Shown: positions 18,504 to 26,899 of the stretch, in pieces
Layout: the number at the start of each line of letters is the position of its first letter
Numbering within the stretch: the stretch's first letter is position 1
Assembly: GCA_020436935.1 (NCBI GenBank)
Contig: JAGQWX010000001.1
Location: 186,001 to 250,000, forward strand
Direction of reading: 5' to 3'
DNA length: 64,000 nt
DNA from: Saprospiraceae bacterium
Lineage (GTDB): Bacteria; Bacteroidota; Bacteroidia; Chitinophagales; Saprospiraceae
Position numbers and translations under genes: made by a program
Notes under the pieces: generated by a model
Databases searched by the model: none
What the model was told of the DNA's origin: nothing
Seen by the model: only the letters and a program-made list of their open reading frames with translations

Positions 18504-19364
18504 TTAAAACCGGAGGCTTGGGAATGGCAATAGCTTTACATTTTGATAAACCAAATACATGCCCCCGCCCCCTGCTCCGCAAAGCTTGAAGTAATAATCA
18601 TCAGTCTTAAGTCCATTTTTCCACCAAAACTTAGTTTTTTCATCAATGATGTCATCAAATACGTCCAACTGAAGTTGTGAAAGTTTTTTGATGAGAACAG
18701 TATCAAAATCTGATGTTTGGTGGGTCATAAAGCCATGGATCAGTTCCTGGTTGAGGTCCATCAGTTGTTCGAGGCTTAAAGTATTGTGAGGTTTTATTTG
18801 CTTTTTGAAATAAGCAACCAGAGGACTTGTTGACCGCGAAATCCCAGAATCAAATAATGACCAGTTTTCGGTCGCCCTGGAAGGTATATTGACAGTTTCT
18901 ACCCTTTCCACTCCTGTCAAAACCGGCTCGTTGAGATAGATGACAAGTGGATCAATGCCGGAAGAGCTACCATGAAAAAAGGATTCTATTTGTGCCAGTT
19001 CCTGTTTGAGCAGTTTTAAATCATGCTGCAAATGTCTTGCATAACGCCGGTAAATTCCTGCGACAAGTGCACCACTACTTCCCAGTCCGTAACCGATAGG
19101 GATGTTGGAATGGTAATCAAGTCCGCCTTTCAAATCCTCATAAAACAGTTCAGCGTCGATGAATGGCAGACTTTGCAAGTGAGTTGCGAAATTTCCCCAT
19201 TTTTCTTCACTCCGCTCAGATGTCTCAAAAATCCATCCTCCTGAGAAAACTCCGGAGGGTATAGCCAGGGAGGGAGCCCCATCTATGACAAGATATTCAC
19301 CTGTGAGGAGGACTTTACACCCAAAGTCTCCGTTATTTGACGGTATTTGCATTTCTTGTCTCAA
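18504..19364 (-). CDS. GHMP kinase, mevalonate-kinase-like
   Basis: Small-molecule kinase of the GHMP superfamily, 286 residues. Motif 1 is KVLLTGEYLVIDG with PSLAIPS; the ATP-binding motif 2 is IPIGYGLGSSGA at about residue 93; FHGSSSGIDP carries the catalytic Asp region; motif 3 GAGGGGMYLVY is near the C-terminus. In Bacteroidota such kinases belong to the mevalonate route to isoprenoids, and this one most resembles mevalonate kinase. A second, more divergent GHMP kinase lies at 42377-43258. It faces the tRNA convergently and no other isoprenoid gene is adjacent. Confidence 0.85.
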   Translation of the reverse strand: MRQEMQIPSNNGDFGCKVLLTGEYLVIDGAPSLAIPSGVFSGGWIFETSERSEEKWGNFATHLQSLPFIDAELFYEDLKGGLDYHSNIPIGYGLGSSGALVAGIYRRYARHLQHDLKLLKQELAQIESFFHGSSSGIDPLVIYLNEPVLTGVERVETVNIPSRATENWSLFDSGISRSTSPLVAYFKKQIKPHNTLSLEQLMDLNQELIHGFMTHQTSDFDTVLIKKLSQLQLDVFDDIIDEKTKFWWKNGLKTDDYYFKLCGAGGGGMYLVYQNVKLLPFPSLRF

Positions 19365-19412
19365 ATACTCAAAAATAGTTTTTATTTTCGCGCCAAATTA
19401 AAATAAGAATCC

Positions 19413-19568
19413 ATGACTTCATCAAATACAGATTTAAAAAAGTACTGGCTATATTTTTTCGTCTCCGTATTGGCAACGATTGCATTTTTGATCTTCAAGC
19501 CTGAGTGGTTTTGGGTGATGCTGCCATTTGTATTCACCTACTTCGTTCAGGCGAAAAACTGGTTGTAG
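19413..19568 (+). CDS. Small two-span membrane protein (51 residues), hypothetical
   Basis: ATG 19413 to TAG 19568 encodes 51 residues: a polar N-terminus MTSSNTDLKKY, a hydrophobic helix (residues about 12-27), a Lys-Pro-Glu turn and a second helix rich in Trp/Phe, ending QAKNWL. The sequence has the look of a conserved small Bacteroidota membrane protein rather than chance. It is divergent from the GHMP kinase (48 bases between starts) and lies 60 bases before the sigma factor start, so it may lead that operon. Function unknown. Confidence 0.6.
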   Translation: MTSSNTDLKKYWLYFFVSVLATIAFLIFKPEWFWVMLPFVFTYFVQAKNWL

Positions 19569-19628
19569 TCAGATCCCATCAAACAAATTCCCATCAAACC
19601 GCCTTTTCTGTAAACAAATCATCTGCCA

Positions 19629-20243
19629 GTGCCCAAAAATGAAGGTAACAATGCTCAAAAAATATTTGAGAACGAGTTCTTCCCACACATGGAGGCCCTC
19701 AAAACTTTTGCCTTCCACCTTACCTATAATGATGCCGAAGCAGAAGATTTAGTACAGGAAACATATCTGAAAGCACACAAATTTATTGATCGGTACGTTT
19801 CGGGAACTAATGCCAAGGCATGGTTGTTTAAAATCTTGAAAAATGCGTATATCAATGAGTATCGCAAAAAGTCGAAGGCTCCTAAAAAGATAGACTTCGA
19901 AGATATAGTTTCCTGGCAAGACAGCGACGATCCCAAAAAACAAGGGTTTGCAGATCTCAGACAGGAATTATTTAAAGACAGAATGGGCGATGAAGTGACG
20001 GTGGCATTGAATATGCTTCCTATTGACTTCAGGACGGTCATTTTGTTGTGCGATATTGAAGGCTTTACCTATGAAGAAATTTCAAAAATAATCGATGTGC
20101 CCATAGGTACGGTAAGGTCGCGGTTGTTCAGGGCGAGAAATATCCTGAAAGAATTGCTAAAATCTTACGCGGAGAAACTTGGGTTCAAAGATTACAGAGG
20201 ATTGAAACACAAAAATGAAATTTTTTCCGAGGAGGAAGAGTAA
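19629..20243 (+). CDS. ECF sigma-70 factor (SigE/SigH-like group)
   Basis: Extracytoplasmic-function sigma factor, 204 residues, GTG start. Region 2 spans about residues 15-85 with DAEDLVQETYLKA-like AEAEDLVQETYLKAHKF and AWLFKILKNAYINEYRK; region 4 spans about 125-180 with LPIDFRTVILLCDIEGFTYEEISKI and the DNA-recognition helix VPIGTVRSRLFRAR. It extends about 25 residues past region 4 with an acidic end. It is followed by a small gene at 20272 that looks like a reduced anti-sigma factor, then by metal-linked genes. Confidence 0.94.
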   Translation: MPKNEGNNAQKIFENEFFPHMEALKTFAFHLTYNDAEAEDLVQETYLKAHKFIDRYVSGTNAKAWLFKILKNAYINEYRKKSKAPKKIDFEDIVSWQDSDDPKKQGFADLRQELFKDRMGDEVTVALNMLPIDFRTVILLCDIEGFTYEEISKIIDVPIGTVRSRLFRARNILKELLKSYAEKLGFKDYRGLKHKNEIFSEEEE

Positions 20244-20271
20244 TTGATTTTTAACGTAAAATAGAGGATAA

Positions 20272-20505
20272 ATGAAACGTTCTGAAACGTCTGGAGAAAT
20301 CAAAAGAAAGATACACATGCTTTTTGACAATGCCCTGGACCACCACGAAGCCAACAACATTCTGGAAAAAGTCGATTCAGATCCAAAATATTCTTCCGTT
20401 TACCGCAAAGAAAAAGACTTCAGGGAATTTGTAAGGACCAATATAGCCCGTCCGGGAGTTTCCAACAACCTCATTGAAAACATCAAAAATTCATTAGGAA
20501 AGTAA
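20272..20505 (+). CDS. Small partner of the ECF sigma factor, possible zinc-less anti-sigma factor
   Basis: A 77-residue soluble protein. Its helical arrangement, HHEANNILEKVDSDPKYSS then KEKDFREFVRTNI and VSNNLIENIKNSL, follows the pattern of short RsrA/ChrR-type anti-sigma factors (E-x-x-F-R-x-x-V/L-R followed by P-x-x-L-x-x-x-I), but the H-x3-C-x2-C zinc ligands are absent. Position 28 bases after an ECF gene supports a role in controlling that sigma factor. The assignment is inference from context and weak sequence pattern only. Confidence 0.6.
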   Translation: MKRSETSGEIKRKIHMLFDNALDHHEANNILEKVDSDPKYSSVYRKEKDFREFVRTNIARPGVSNNLIENIKNSLGK

Positions 20506-20508
20506 TTG

Positions 20509-20904
20509 ATGAAGTGGACCCTCCACATATTATTGTTTTCATTAGTCCTCCAGCTTGTTCATTTGGACTTTGGCGGCTCAGGCTCCAATGCTACATGTCC
20601 ATCCATGAAGCAGACCGTTGATTTAGTAAGCACCAAAAAACACGACCATTCCACTAAACCTGCTTGCCACAAGCACATGGAAAAGTCAAAAGACAAAACA
20701 CCTAAAAAAGAATGCAAAGACGATTGTTCCTGCAAGTGTTGCAAACACTTCAACTCAGGCAACAATATTTTTATAGCACCTCACCTGGCTTCTCATCTCG
20801 TAGATCTGGCCATCAGGAATAATGTTTTCCTGTACAATAATCCGCTAGATATGGATTTCAACTTTTCTACTTTTCATCCTCCGCGGCAAAATTACCTTTC
20901 ATAA
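20509..20904 (+). CDS. Exported His/Cys-rich protein, probable metal (copper) binding
   Basis: A 131-residue protein with an N-terminal hydrophobic segment (residues about 4-20), then a central His-, Cys- and Lys-rich segment: KKHDHSTK, ACHKHMEKSK, and ECKDDCSCKCCKHF, giving seven cysteines and many histidines within about 50 residues. This is what an exported soft-metal scavenger or sensor looks like; copper is inferred from the HMA-domain receptor next door. ATG at 20509 is preferred over the TTG three bases earlier; the gene follows the preceding stop by three bases. The C-terminal 40 residues are ordinary and end PPRQNYLS. Confidence 0.7.
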   Translation: MKWTLHILLFSLVLQLVHLDFGGSGSNATCPSMKQTVDLVSTKKHDHSTKPACHKHMEKSKDKTPKKECKDDCSCKCCKHFNSGNNIFIAPHLASHLVDLAIRNNVFLYNNPLDMDFNFSTFHPPRQNYLS

Positions 20905-20976
20905 GATTGGTTAAAGAAGTGTTTTGTTATAAAGTATCAAGCTGAACAAAACTCTTTCTATTGTATTTAAATCTGC

Positions 20977-20998
20977 TTTATGAAACATGTTTCGTAAA
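20977..20998. promoter_or_regulatory. 22-bp palindrome upstream of the HMA-TonB receptor gene
   Basis: TTTATGAAACATGTTTCGTAAA is a palindrome with one mismatch; its 12-base core GAAACATGTTTC is perfect. It ends 18 bases before the receptor ATG at 21017, the right place for a repressor or activator operator. The regulator is unknown; nearby ECF control or a metal-sensing dimer are both possible. Confidence 0.5.
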
Positions 20999-21016
20999 GC
21001 AAAAACTTAACGTTGA

Positions 21017-23536
21017 ATGAAAAGTTACTCTATAATATTAATGTTTGCATTAACACTATTCTCAGGGAGCCTATTGGCACAAAACCTCGAGATCACTGTG
21101 TATGGCAACTGTGAGATGTGTATGGACCGCATAAAAGAAGCGGCACTCTCTTCCCCTGGTGTGACTGCAGCGAGCTGGAGTTCTAAAACCAAATTATTAA
21201 ATATAACCGTGGACTCTGCAGCTTATCAGGAAGCTCTTCTCCATAAAAATATTGCAGCCGTCGGCCATGATACCGATAAAGAAAAAGCTGACAATGCAGT
21301 GTATCAGGCCTTACCCCAATGTTGCCTCTACAGAGATCATGACCATGATGGCAATTATTTTATCTATGGTATGATCACGGAAAACAATGCCTCAAAAAAA
21401 TCTTCTGAACCTCTGATTGGTGCCACCGTGTATTGGATGGAAGATAACGAAGGAACAACCACCGGTATGGATGGTGATTTCAGGCTGATGAAAAAGGACA
21501 ACAATAAAAAACTCATCATCAGTTATATTGGTTATGGCAACGATACCGTGACCATAGAAAAGCCGGGACATCTGGAAATACAACTGGAAGCCGGGGTAAT
21601 TCTGGATGAGGTCACCGTCTCCAGAAGACGATCGTCTACTACAGTTTCATATGTGCAGACGATAAAAACCAAACAAATTTCCAGCAAAGAGCTGACAAAA
21701 GCTGCTTGTTGTAATCTTTCAGAAAGCTTTGAAACCAACCCATCGGTGGATGTGTCATTCACAGATGCAGTCACAGGTACAAGAACCATCGAAATGCTCG
21801 GCCTGGCGGGTCCAAATATCCAGGTCACCCGTGAGGTCATGCCCGACATCAGAGGACTTGCTGCAATCACCGGTTTTATGCTCATCCCCGGACCATGGGT
21901 GAGTGGTATGCAGCTCAATCTGGGCACAGGTTCTGTGCTCAACGGTTATGAAAGCATCAGTGGTCAGATCAACATAGAATTGAAAAAACCATGGGATACA
22001 GAAAGGCTTCACGTCAATGGTTATGTCAACAACTCAGGTAGATACGAGGGCAATGTTGTAGCCAATACCCGTGTGAGTCCAAAATGGCAGACCAATGTCC
22101 TTGGACATTACAGTTACAATACATCAGGCCACGACCGTAACAAAGATGGTTTTGTTGATATGCCTTCAGGACAAATCATGAGTCTTGGCAACATCTGGAA
22201 GTATGAAAAAGGTGACGGCAATGAAGGCATGATCGGCATGAAATTGACAAAGGTCGATCAGGAGAGTGGTCAGGACCACCACACATTTGATCACAATTCG
22301 GGTCCTATATGGCTGGCCCAAAACAACATCAATCGAAGCGAACTGTGGCTGAAACGAGGAAAGGTCTTCAAAGATCAGCCTTATAAAAGCATTGGTATGC
22401 AGTTGAGTGGTGTTATTCATGATCAGAAGAGCACTTTTGGCAACACAGTTTATACAGGAGTGCAAAAGTCGATCTACGCCAACTTTTTATATCAAACCAT
22501 TTTTGGAGATACCGATCACAAGATTGTCTTTGGTTCGTCTTTTCTGATGGATCACTATGATGAAAATGTCTTTGGTAGAGACTACCAAAGAAGGGAATAT
22601 GTACCGGGAGTTTTCGGAGAATATACCCAACACATCTCTGAGAAGATCGACATGATTGCAGGTCTGAGGCTTGACCACCACAACAATTTCGGTTTATTTG
22701 TTACGCCAAGATTGCACCTCAGATATGCACTTTCTCCAACTGATGTATTCAGATTTTCAGGAGGCTCAGGACAGCGTACCGCCAATATTTTTGCAGAAAA
22801 TCTGGGTGTGATGGCATCCTCGAGACAGTGGGTCATCAAAGGCAGCGAAAACTCCTCATCTCCTTATGGTCTTCAGCCTGAGAGAGCATGGAACTTTGGA
22901 GCAAGTTACAGCAAAAACATAGAATTTGGTAACAATACCCTTGATCTGGGACTTGACTATTACTACACAGATTTCACCAATCAGATTGTGGCAGACTTTG
23001 ATCAAAGCCCTCAGGTTTTTGCATTGTACAATCTTGATGGTAAATCCTATTCCCATTCTGTCCAAACACAGGCAGATCTCGTATTTGGCTTTGGTCTGGA
23101 TGTAAGGCTTGCCTACAGATATGTGGATGTAAAAACCACCTACAATGGCACATTGATGGAAAAACCACTGGTTTCTCCAAATAGAGCCTTCGTCAACCTG
23201 GCCTATCACGTGGACGGATGGTCTCTGGATTATACGCTCAACTGGCAGGACACCAAAAGACTGCCTGATACCAGAAGCAATCCACAGACATACCAGTTGG
23301 GAGACAGATCCCCTGCCTTCTTTATTTCAAATGCTCAGGTCTCTAAGTCCTGGAACAAAAAATTTGAATTGTACCTCGGTGGAGAAAACTTGTTTGACTT
23401 CAGACAAGACAAGCCAATACTTGGTTCAAACGATCCATTTGGCAACTACTTTGACAGTTCCATGATTTGGGGCCCTGTATTTGGAAGGATGATTTATGCA
23501 GGATTTAGGTATATGATCAACGAGGAAGCACAATAA
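21017..23536 (+). CDS. TonB-dependent receptor with N-terminal HMA (copper-type) domain
   Basis: Outer-membrane receptor of 839 residues. A signal peptide (ending LLAQ) is followed by a heavy-metal-associated domain of about 70 residues with the metal site GNCEMCMDRI and a later QCC, then a carboxypeptidase-regulatory-like domain (GATVYWMEDNEGTTTGMDGDF, ISYIGY), a plug with DEVTVSRRR and the TonB-plug motif, and a 22-strand-type barrel ending in GFRYMINEEAQ. The HMA domain and the His/Cys-rich gene upstream make copper or another soft metal the likely substrate or signal. Preceded by a palindrome at 20977-20998. Confidence 0.88.
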   Translation: MKSYSIILMFALTLFSGSLLAQNLEITVYGNCEMCMDRIKEAALSSPGVTAASWSSKTKLLNITVDSAAYQEALLHKNIAAVGHDTDKEKADNAVYQALPQCCLYRDHDHDGNYFIYGMITENNASKKSSEPLIGATVYWMEDNEGTTTGMDGDFRLMKKDNNKKLIISYIGYGNDTVTIEKPGHLEIQLEAGVILDEVTVSRRRSSTTVSYVQTIKTKQISSKELTKAACCNLSESFETNPSVDVSFTDAVTGTRTIEMLGLAGPNIQVTREVMPDIRGLAAITGFMLIPGPWVSGMQLNLGTGSVLNGYESISGQINIELKKPWDTERLHVNGYVNNSGRYEGNVVANTRVSPKWQTNVLGHYSYNTSGHDRNKDGFVDMPSGQIMSLGNIWKYEKGDGNEGMIGMKLTKVDQESGQDHHTFDHNSGPIWLAQNNINRSELWLKRGKVFKDQPYKSIGMQLSGVIHDQKSTFGNTVYTGVQKSIYANFLYQTIFGDTDHKIVFGSSFLMDHYDENVFGRDYQRREYVPGVFGEYTQHISEKIDMIAGLRLDHHNNFGLFVTPRLHLRYALSPTDVFRFSGGSGQRTANIFAENLGVMASSRQWVIKGSENSSSPYGLQPERAWNFGASYSKNIEFGNNTLDLGLDYYYTDFTNQIVADFDQSPQVFALYNLDGKSYSHSVQTQADLVFGFGLDVRLAYRYVDVKTTYNGTLMEKPLVSPNRAFVNLAYHVDGWSLDYTLNWQDTKRLPDTRSNPQTYQLGDRSPAFFISNAQVSKSWNKKFELYLGGENLFDFRQDKPILGSNDPFGNYFDSSMIWGPVFGRMIYAGFRYMINEEAQ

Positions 23537-23553
23537 TAATATACCAGATATAT

Positions 23554-23594
23554 AAGGTCATTGATTTTCACAATTCGTTAGAATCAATGACCTT
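23554..23594. repeat. Perfect 13-bp inverted repeat between convergent genes
   Basis: AAGGTCATTGATT (23554-23566) and AATCAATGACCTT (23582-23594) with a 15-base spacer, between the ends of the receptor gene and the minus-strand barrel gene. It can act as a two-way terminator, though the T tract is short. The same arms recur at 26517-26578. Confidence 0.7.
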
Positions 23595-23651
23595 TACTCT
23601 AATCCCATTTGCATTTTTGAGTTGGTGGGCAATTATTTCCGGATGATACAT

Positions 23652-26012
23652 TTATCTTATGATATCATCAGAAGGCAATCTTCTGATGTTTTTTGGTCCT
23701 CCCTCATGAATAGATGTGTAGTTGTAAATGAAGATCAAGGTGAAATATCTTCCCCTGGAGTATTGATCATATCTTCCTGTAAATTGTGCATTGTTGATCA
23801 CCTCATTTTTGACTTGATATTGATTAAAAAAATTTTCTGCTTCTAAACGAATGACGCCTCGCCCTTTCAATATGCCTGGAAATAGAATGCTCAGACGGTA
23901 CAGGGCGGGCAATTGGAATGTTCCTTGTGCTGATGGACTGTTTTGATAGTATATCCCAAATAAATTGATTTTCATGCTTTGTATAATATTGAGATCTAAG
24001 CTTGTTCTGAACTGGACGTTGCTTCCTGAGCTCCTGTATTTTTCTACGCTATTTAAATAAAGATTGGAATATATATCCGCGCCCATATTGAGTCTTATCT
24101 TGGACATGATGTTGTAGTTGAACGTAAATCCAAAATAATTTTGGAAATTCTTACCTATATACGTTTGTTTTTTCTTCCATTTTTGAATGGATTCATCATA
24201 AATATTATAAAAATTCAGATAGTCAGGAAAGTACGTGAAGATGTAATTGATGTCCCACCAAAATATGTTTTTTTTGTTGTAATGGTCAAATCTGGTATCT
24301 ATGACCCAATTGGTTCTTTGGTAAGCGTAAGTATTCCCCTCTTGGATAAACAAAGGATCATTTGAAAATGAAAATGGAGTCATTTGCCTTGGGTCGATAC
24401 GTGAAACATTTCTTTTCATTTGAATCCCAAAGTTTGTTCTTTCTGCAATCTGAGACTGGAACTTGATTTTGGGCAGGAGCAATAGAATAGTCGTATCATT
24501 ATCAAGGTCATAATTCTGCCGATAATGAGCATATTCCACAATCGGTGATAAGATGAGACTCCACTTGCGATTATTAAAAGTAAAGTTGTCGTAAATATTA
24601 TAGACATCGACTTTTGTTTGTCCGGACTTGACGAATTGTAGTGGATTTTGTTGATCTATTTGACTCTCATGGTTGAAGGTATTGTCATAAGTCCTATTGA
24701 ATGATTTTAATCCAAATTCATTTCTCCACCTATCTTTTTGCCAGTTGCCAATGTAATATCCATTAAAACCAATTTCTTGGTAGTCTGTTACAAATTCCTG
24801 GTTGAGCCTTATTTGCTCTAGATTTCCGTTGATTGATGCATTGGCCAAATGGCTTTTGCCAAATGTAATTCGATTGGACAAATAAAGATTGCCTTTGTCA
24901 AGCTGAAAGTTGAAATTGGAACCCACTTCATAATTGTTTTGGATTCCTATTAAATCATTTTTTAGCATGGCCTCAGATGCCGGCAGGAATTGATTATATT
25001 TTCCAATAAAATCTTTACTAAGCTTGTTCCTGGAATAGTTGCTATAAATGGAATAGTCTCCAATAAATTTGATGGCATCACTGTATGATAAATCTATAGC
25101 ACTTAACTTTGTTATTGGGTTGCTTTCAATTGAAGCATTTTCAACGAGTGTTCCGGTCACATTATTCATCAAGGAATAATCAGTGTTTTCAATACTTGTT
25201 TCTTTGGTATGCTTCAATGCCAATTGTACAGCCTTGTTGGTTACCTGATGAAAACCATACAGACTATTGTCAGTGTTAATGGCATTTTGAAAGGTAGATA
25301 CGTTGTTCGTGGAACTTAAAATATCTCCCTGTAAATAGCCCTTTGTTTTGATATCGATCACTACATCTATGCCTTGTGATGTAAACTGAATTTCGGGTGT
25401 AAAATTGATCTCTATTGATTCTATAAATTTCGAATCAATAGATGAAAGGGCCATAGTGGGATCTTTAGTTAATAATCCATATTGTTGTCCATTCAAAAGT
25501 ATGATGAAGTTGTTTTTATTGTTTTTAAAAAAAATTTGCCCTCCTGGTGTTTTATTGAAGAAGGGTATAAGTTCAAATGCTTCGATGATTGGTTTATTGA
25601 TCAACGAGGTATCTTCTGAAACATAGTAGGTAAGTTTATTGTGATCAGATTTGTACAAGTTTTGATGGGCAGTAATTACAAGCTCCGGTAAAACATTTTC
25701 TTTTCGAAACAGGTAAATCAACATGGGAGAGTCCCTGTTGGATATAGAATCTGTAATTTTTTTGTATGCATAATTGATATGACTGACCTCAATGTCGTAC
25801 AATAGATTGGGTTTTACATCCAATAATATCAATCCATTCTCGTCAGAAATCGAGGTAAAAGAATGATCAGGATGAGAAACCTGAATTACAGCATTGGAAA
25901 TGGGAGCTTTATCTTCATCATCCAACAAATAACACTGGATAGGGATTTGTTGAGCAGCTAATTGAATATGCCAGGATAGAATAATAAGTAGATATAGATG
26001 GTTAGTTTTCAT
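23652..26012 (-). CDS. Outer-membrane beta-barrel receptor-like protein with carboxypeptidase-regulatory domain
   Basis: About 786 residues from ATG 26012, which starts a signal peptide (MKTNHLYLLIILSW... ending LAAQQ); the longer frame from 26060 adds residues ahead of the signal. An N-terminal carboxypeptidase-regulatory-like domain (ISNAVIQVSH, ISDENGLILLDVKP) is followed by LPELVITAHQN and a plug-like segment, then a long aromatic-rich barrel. It belongs to the outer-membrane beta-barrel/TonB-like family of Bacteroidota without an obvious TonB box. Substrate unknown. Flanked on both sides by copies of the same inverted repeat (23554 and 26517). Confidence 0.82.
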   Translation of the reverse strand: MKTNHLYLLIILSWHIQLAAQQIPIQCYLLDDEDKAPISNAVIQVSHPDHSFTSISDENGLILLDVKPNLLYDIEVSHINYAYKKITDSISNRDSPMLIYLFRKENVLPELVITAHQNLYKSDHNKLTYYVSEDTSLINKPIIEAFELIPFFNKTPGGQIFFKNNKNNFIILLNGQQYGLLTKDPTMALSSIDSKFIESIEINFTPEIQFTSQGIDVVIDIKTKGYLQGDILSSTNNVSTFQNAINTDNSLYGFHQVTNKAVQLALKHTKETSIENTDYSLMNNVTGTLVENASIESNPITKLSAIDLSYSDAIKFIGDYSIYSNYSRNKLSKDFIGKYNQFLPASEAMLKNDLIGIQNNYEVGSNFNFQLDKGNLYLSNRITFGKSHLANASINGNLEQIRLNQEFVTDYQEIGFNGYYIGNWQKDRWRNEFGLKSFNRTYDNTFNHESQIDQQNPLQFVKSGQTKVDVYNIYDNFTFNNRKWSLILSPIVEYAHYRQNYDLDNDTTILLLLPKIKFQSQIAERTNFGIQMKRNVSRIDPRQMTPFSFSNDPLFIQEGNTYAYQRTNWVIDTRFDHYNKKNIFWWDINYIFTYFPDYLNFYNIYDESIQKWKKKQTYIGKNFQNYFGFTFNYNIMSKIRLNMGADIYSNLYLNSVEKYRSSGSNVQFRTSLDLNIIQSMKINLFGIYYQNSPSAQGTFQLPALYRLSILFPGILKGRGVIRLEAENFFNQYQVKNEVINNAQFTGRYDQYSRGRYFTLIFIYNYTSIHEGGPKNIRRLPSDDIIR

Positions 26013-26227
26013 TACTTCAAAAAGCTTTGTTTTCAACCCTGCAACAGGACATGAAGACATTCACATTATAAAATACTATTTAGGTGTTGTCAACTATAAT
26101 TTCACAGGAATGGGTCCTTCACTAACTTTCACAAGTTGACTTTGCGAATATATACATATATTATGGTATATAAATTTTCTGTAGAAATTTTTTAAACCTG
26201 TTAAAATTTCATAATTTATACATCAAA

Positions 26228-26340
26228 TCCTTAAAAATCCAACTTTGACCCGTTCTTCTTAAACCAAGCTTCATGGACCTCATATTCGGACATGACTTTT
26301 TCGACTACCTTTCAAAATCTGTCTGAATGGACCATTTATA
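26228..26340 (-). pseudogene. Decayed copy of the 3' end of the YgjP-like metalloprotease gene (copy A)
   Basis: Over about 113 bases this matches the 3' end of the intact gene at 28674-29432 at most positions. Translated on the minus strand it reads HSDRF, then a stop in place of the Trp codon, then KVVEKVMSEYEVHEAW and KKNGSKLDF before the stop. Nothing of the gene upstream of this tail is present. It marks the left edge of the accessory patch that ends at the intact gene. Confidence 0.85.
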
Positions 26341-26618
26341 TTAAGGTTTTCTAATCTAATAATCACGTTTAGGGGCTTTCATTTTGAGCATTATACTTGT
26401 CTTTCATATTTATATCCATAAATGGAACCTTCCTGTCGCAAATGATTCAAATTACTTTGAACATATTCCCAGACTTGATAAAATGCCAAAAGAAAGTGCA
26501 AAAAATATACTTTGGAATGGTCATTGATTTTCGGAGAAGCCTATAAATAAAGAGCTGACTCAGTAAATCAATGACCATAATTTAAAATAGTATTTCAATT
26601 TGTTTCCAATTGAAAAGG
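26341..26618. other. Gene-free stretch with inverted repeat
   Basis: No coding region seen. The main content is the 14-bp inverted repeat at 26517-26578 described separately. Together with 26061-26227 (AT-rich, no gene seen) it forms a 558-base non-coding gap around copy A. Confidence 0.6.
26517..26578. repeat. Perfect 14-bp inverted repeat, second copy of the GGTCATTGATT family
   Basis: ATGGTCATTGATTT (26517-26530) and AAATCAATGACCAT (26565-26578) with a 34-base spacer. The left arm shares GGTCATTGATTTTC with the element at 23556-23569. The two elements flank the barrel gene at 23652-26012. Confidence 0.75.
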
Positions 26619-26894
26619 CTATTTAAGTACGAACTTATACATCAACCATGCAAATACAATTAACCCGAATACAATTGCTTGGATTAATACAGATAATAAA
26701 TTTTTCCTTGTTTCATTGTTCCCCTTTTTCCAGATTAAACCAATACCTACAAGCGCTATTATCGCACCAACCAAAAATACATAGTCATTGCTCCTATTAA
26801 AAAATACATTGGCCATTAGGATTAAAAGTCCAAATAATCGAAGATATTGTCCGAGGCTTAATTCCCTTAAATTTGTTACTTTTTCCATTTTCAT
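26619..26894 (-). CDS. Small three-span membrane protein, possible immunity-type partner
   Basis: About 91 residues from ATG 26894 (a GTG at 26912 would overlap the preceding gene). Three hydrophobic helices are evident: LRLFGLLILMANVFF, the Val/Ile/Gly-rich segment after NDYVF, and the last 25 residues. The start lies five bases after the stop of the lipoprotein gene at 26900, so the two are one operon. No family recognised. A short polytopic membrane protein following a secreted Cys-rich protein resembles bacteriocin-immunity arrangements, which is inference only. Confidence 0.65.
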   Translation of the reverse strand: MKMEKVTNLRELSLGQYLRLFGLLILMANVFFNRSNDYVFLVGAIIALVGIGLIWKKGNNETRKNLLSVLIQAIVFGLIVFAWLMYKFVLK

Positions 26895-26899
26895 ATTAT

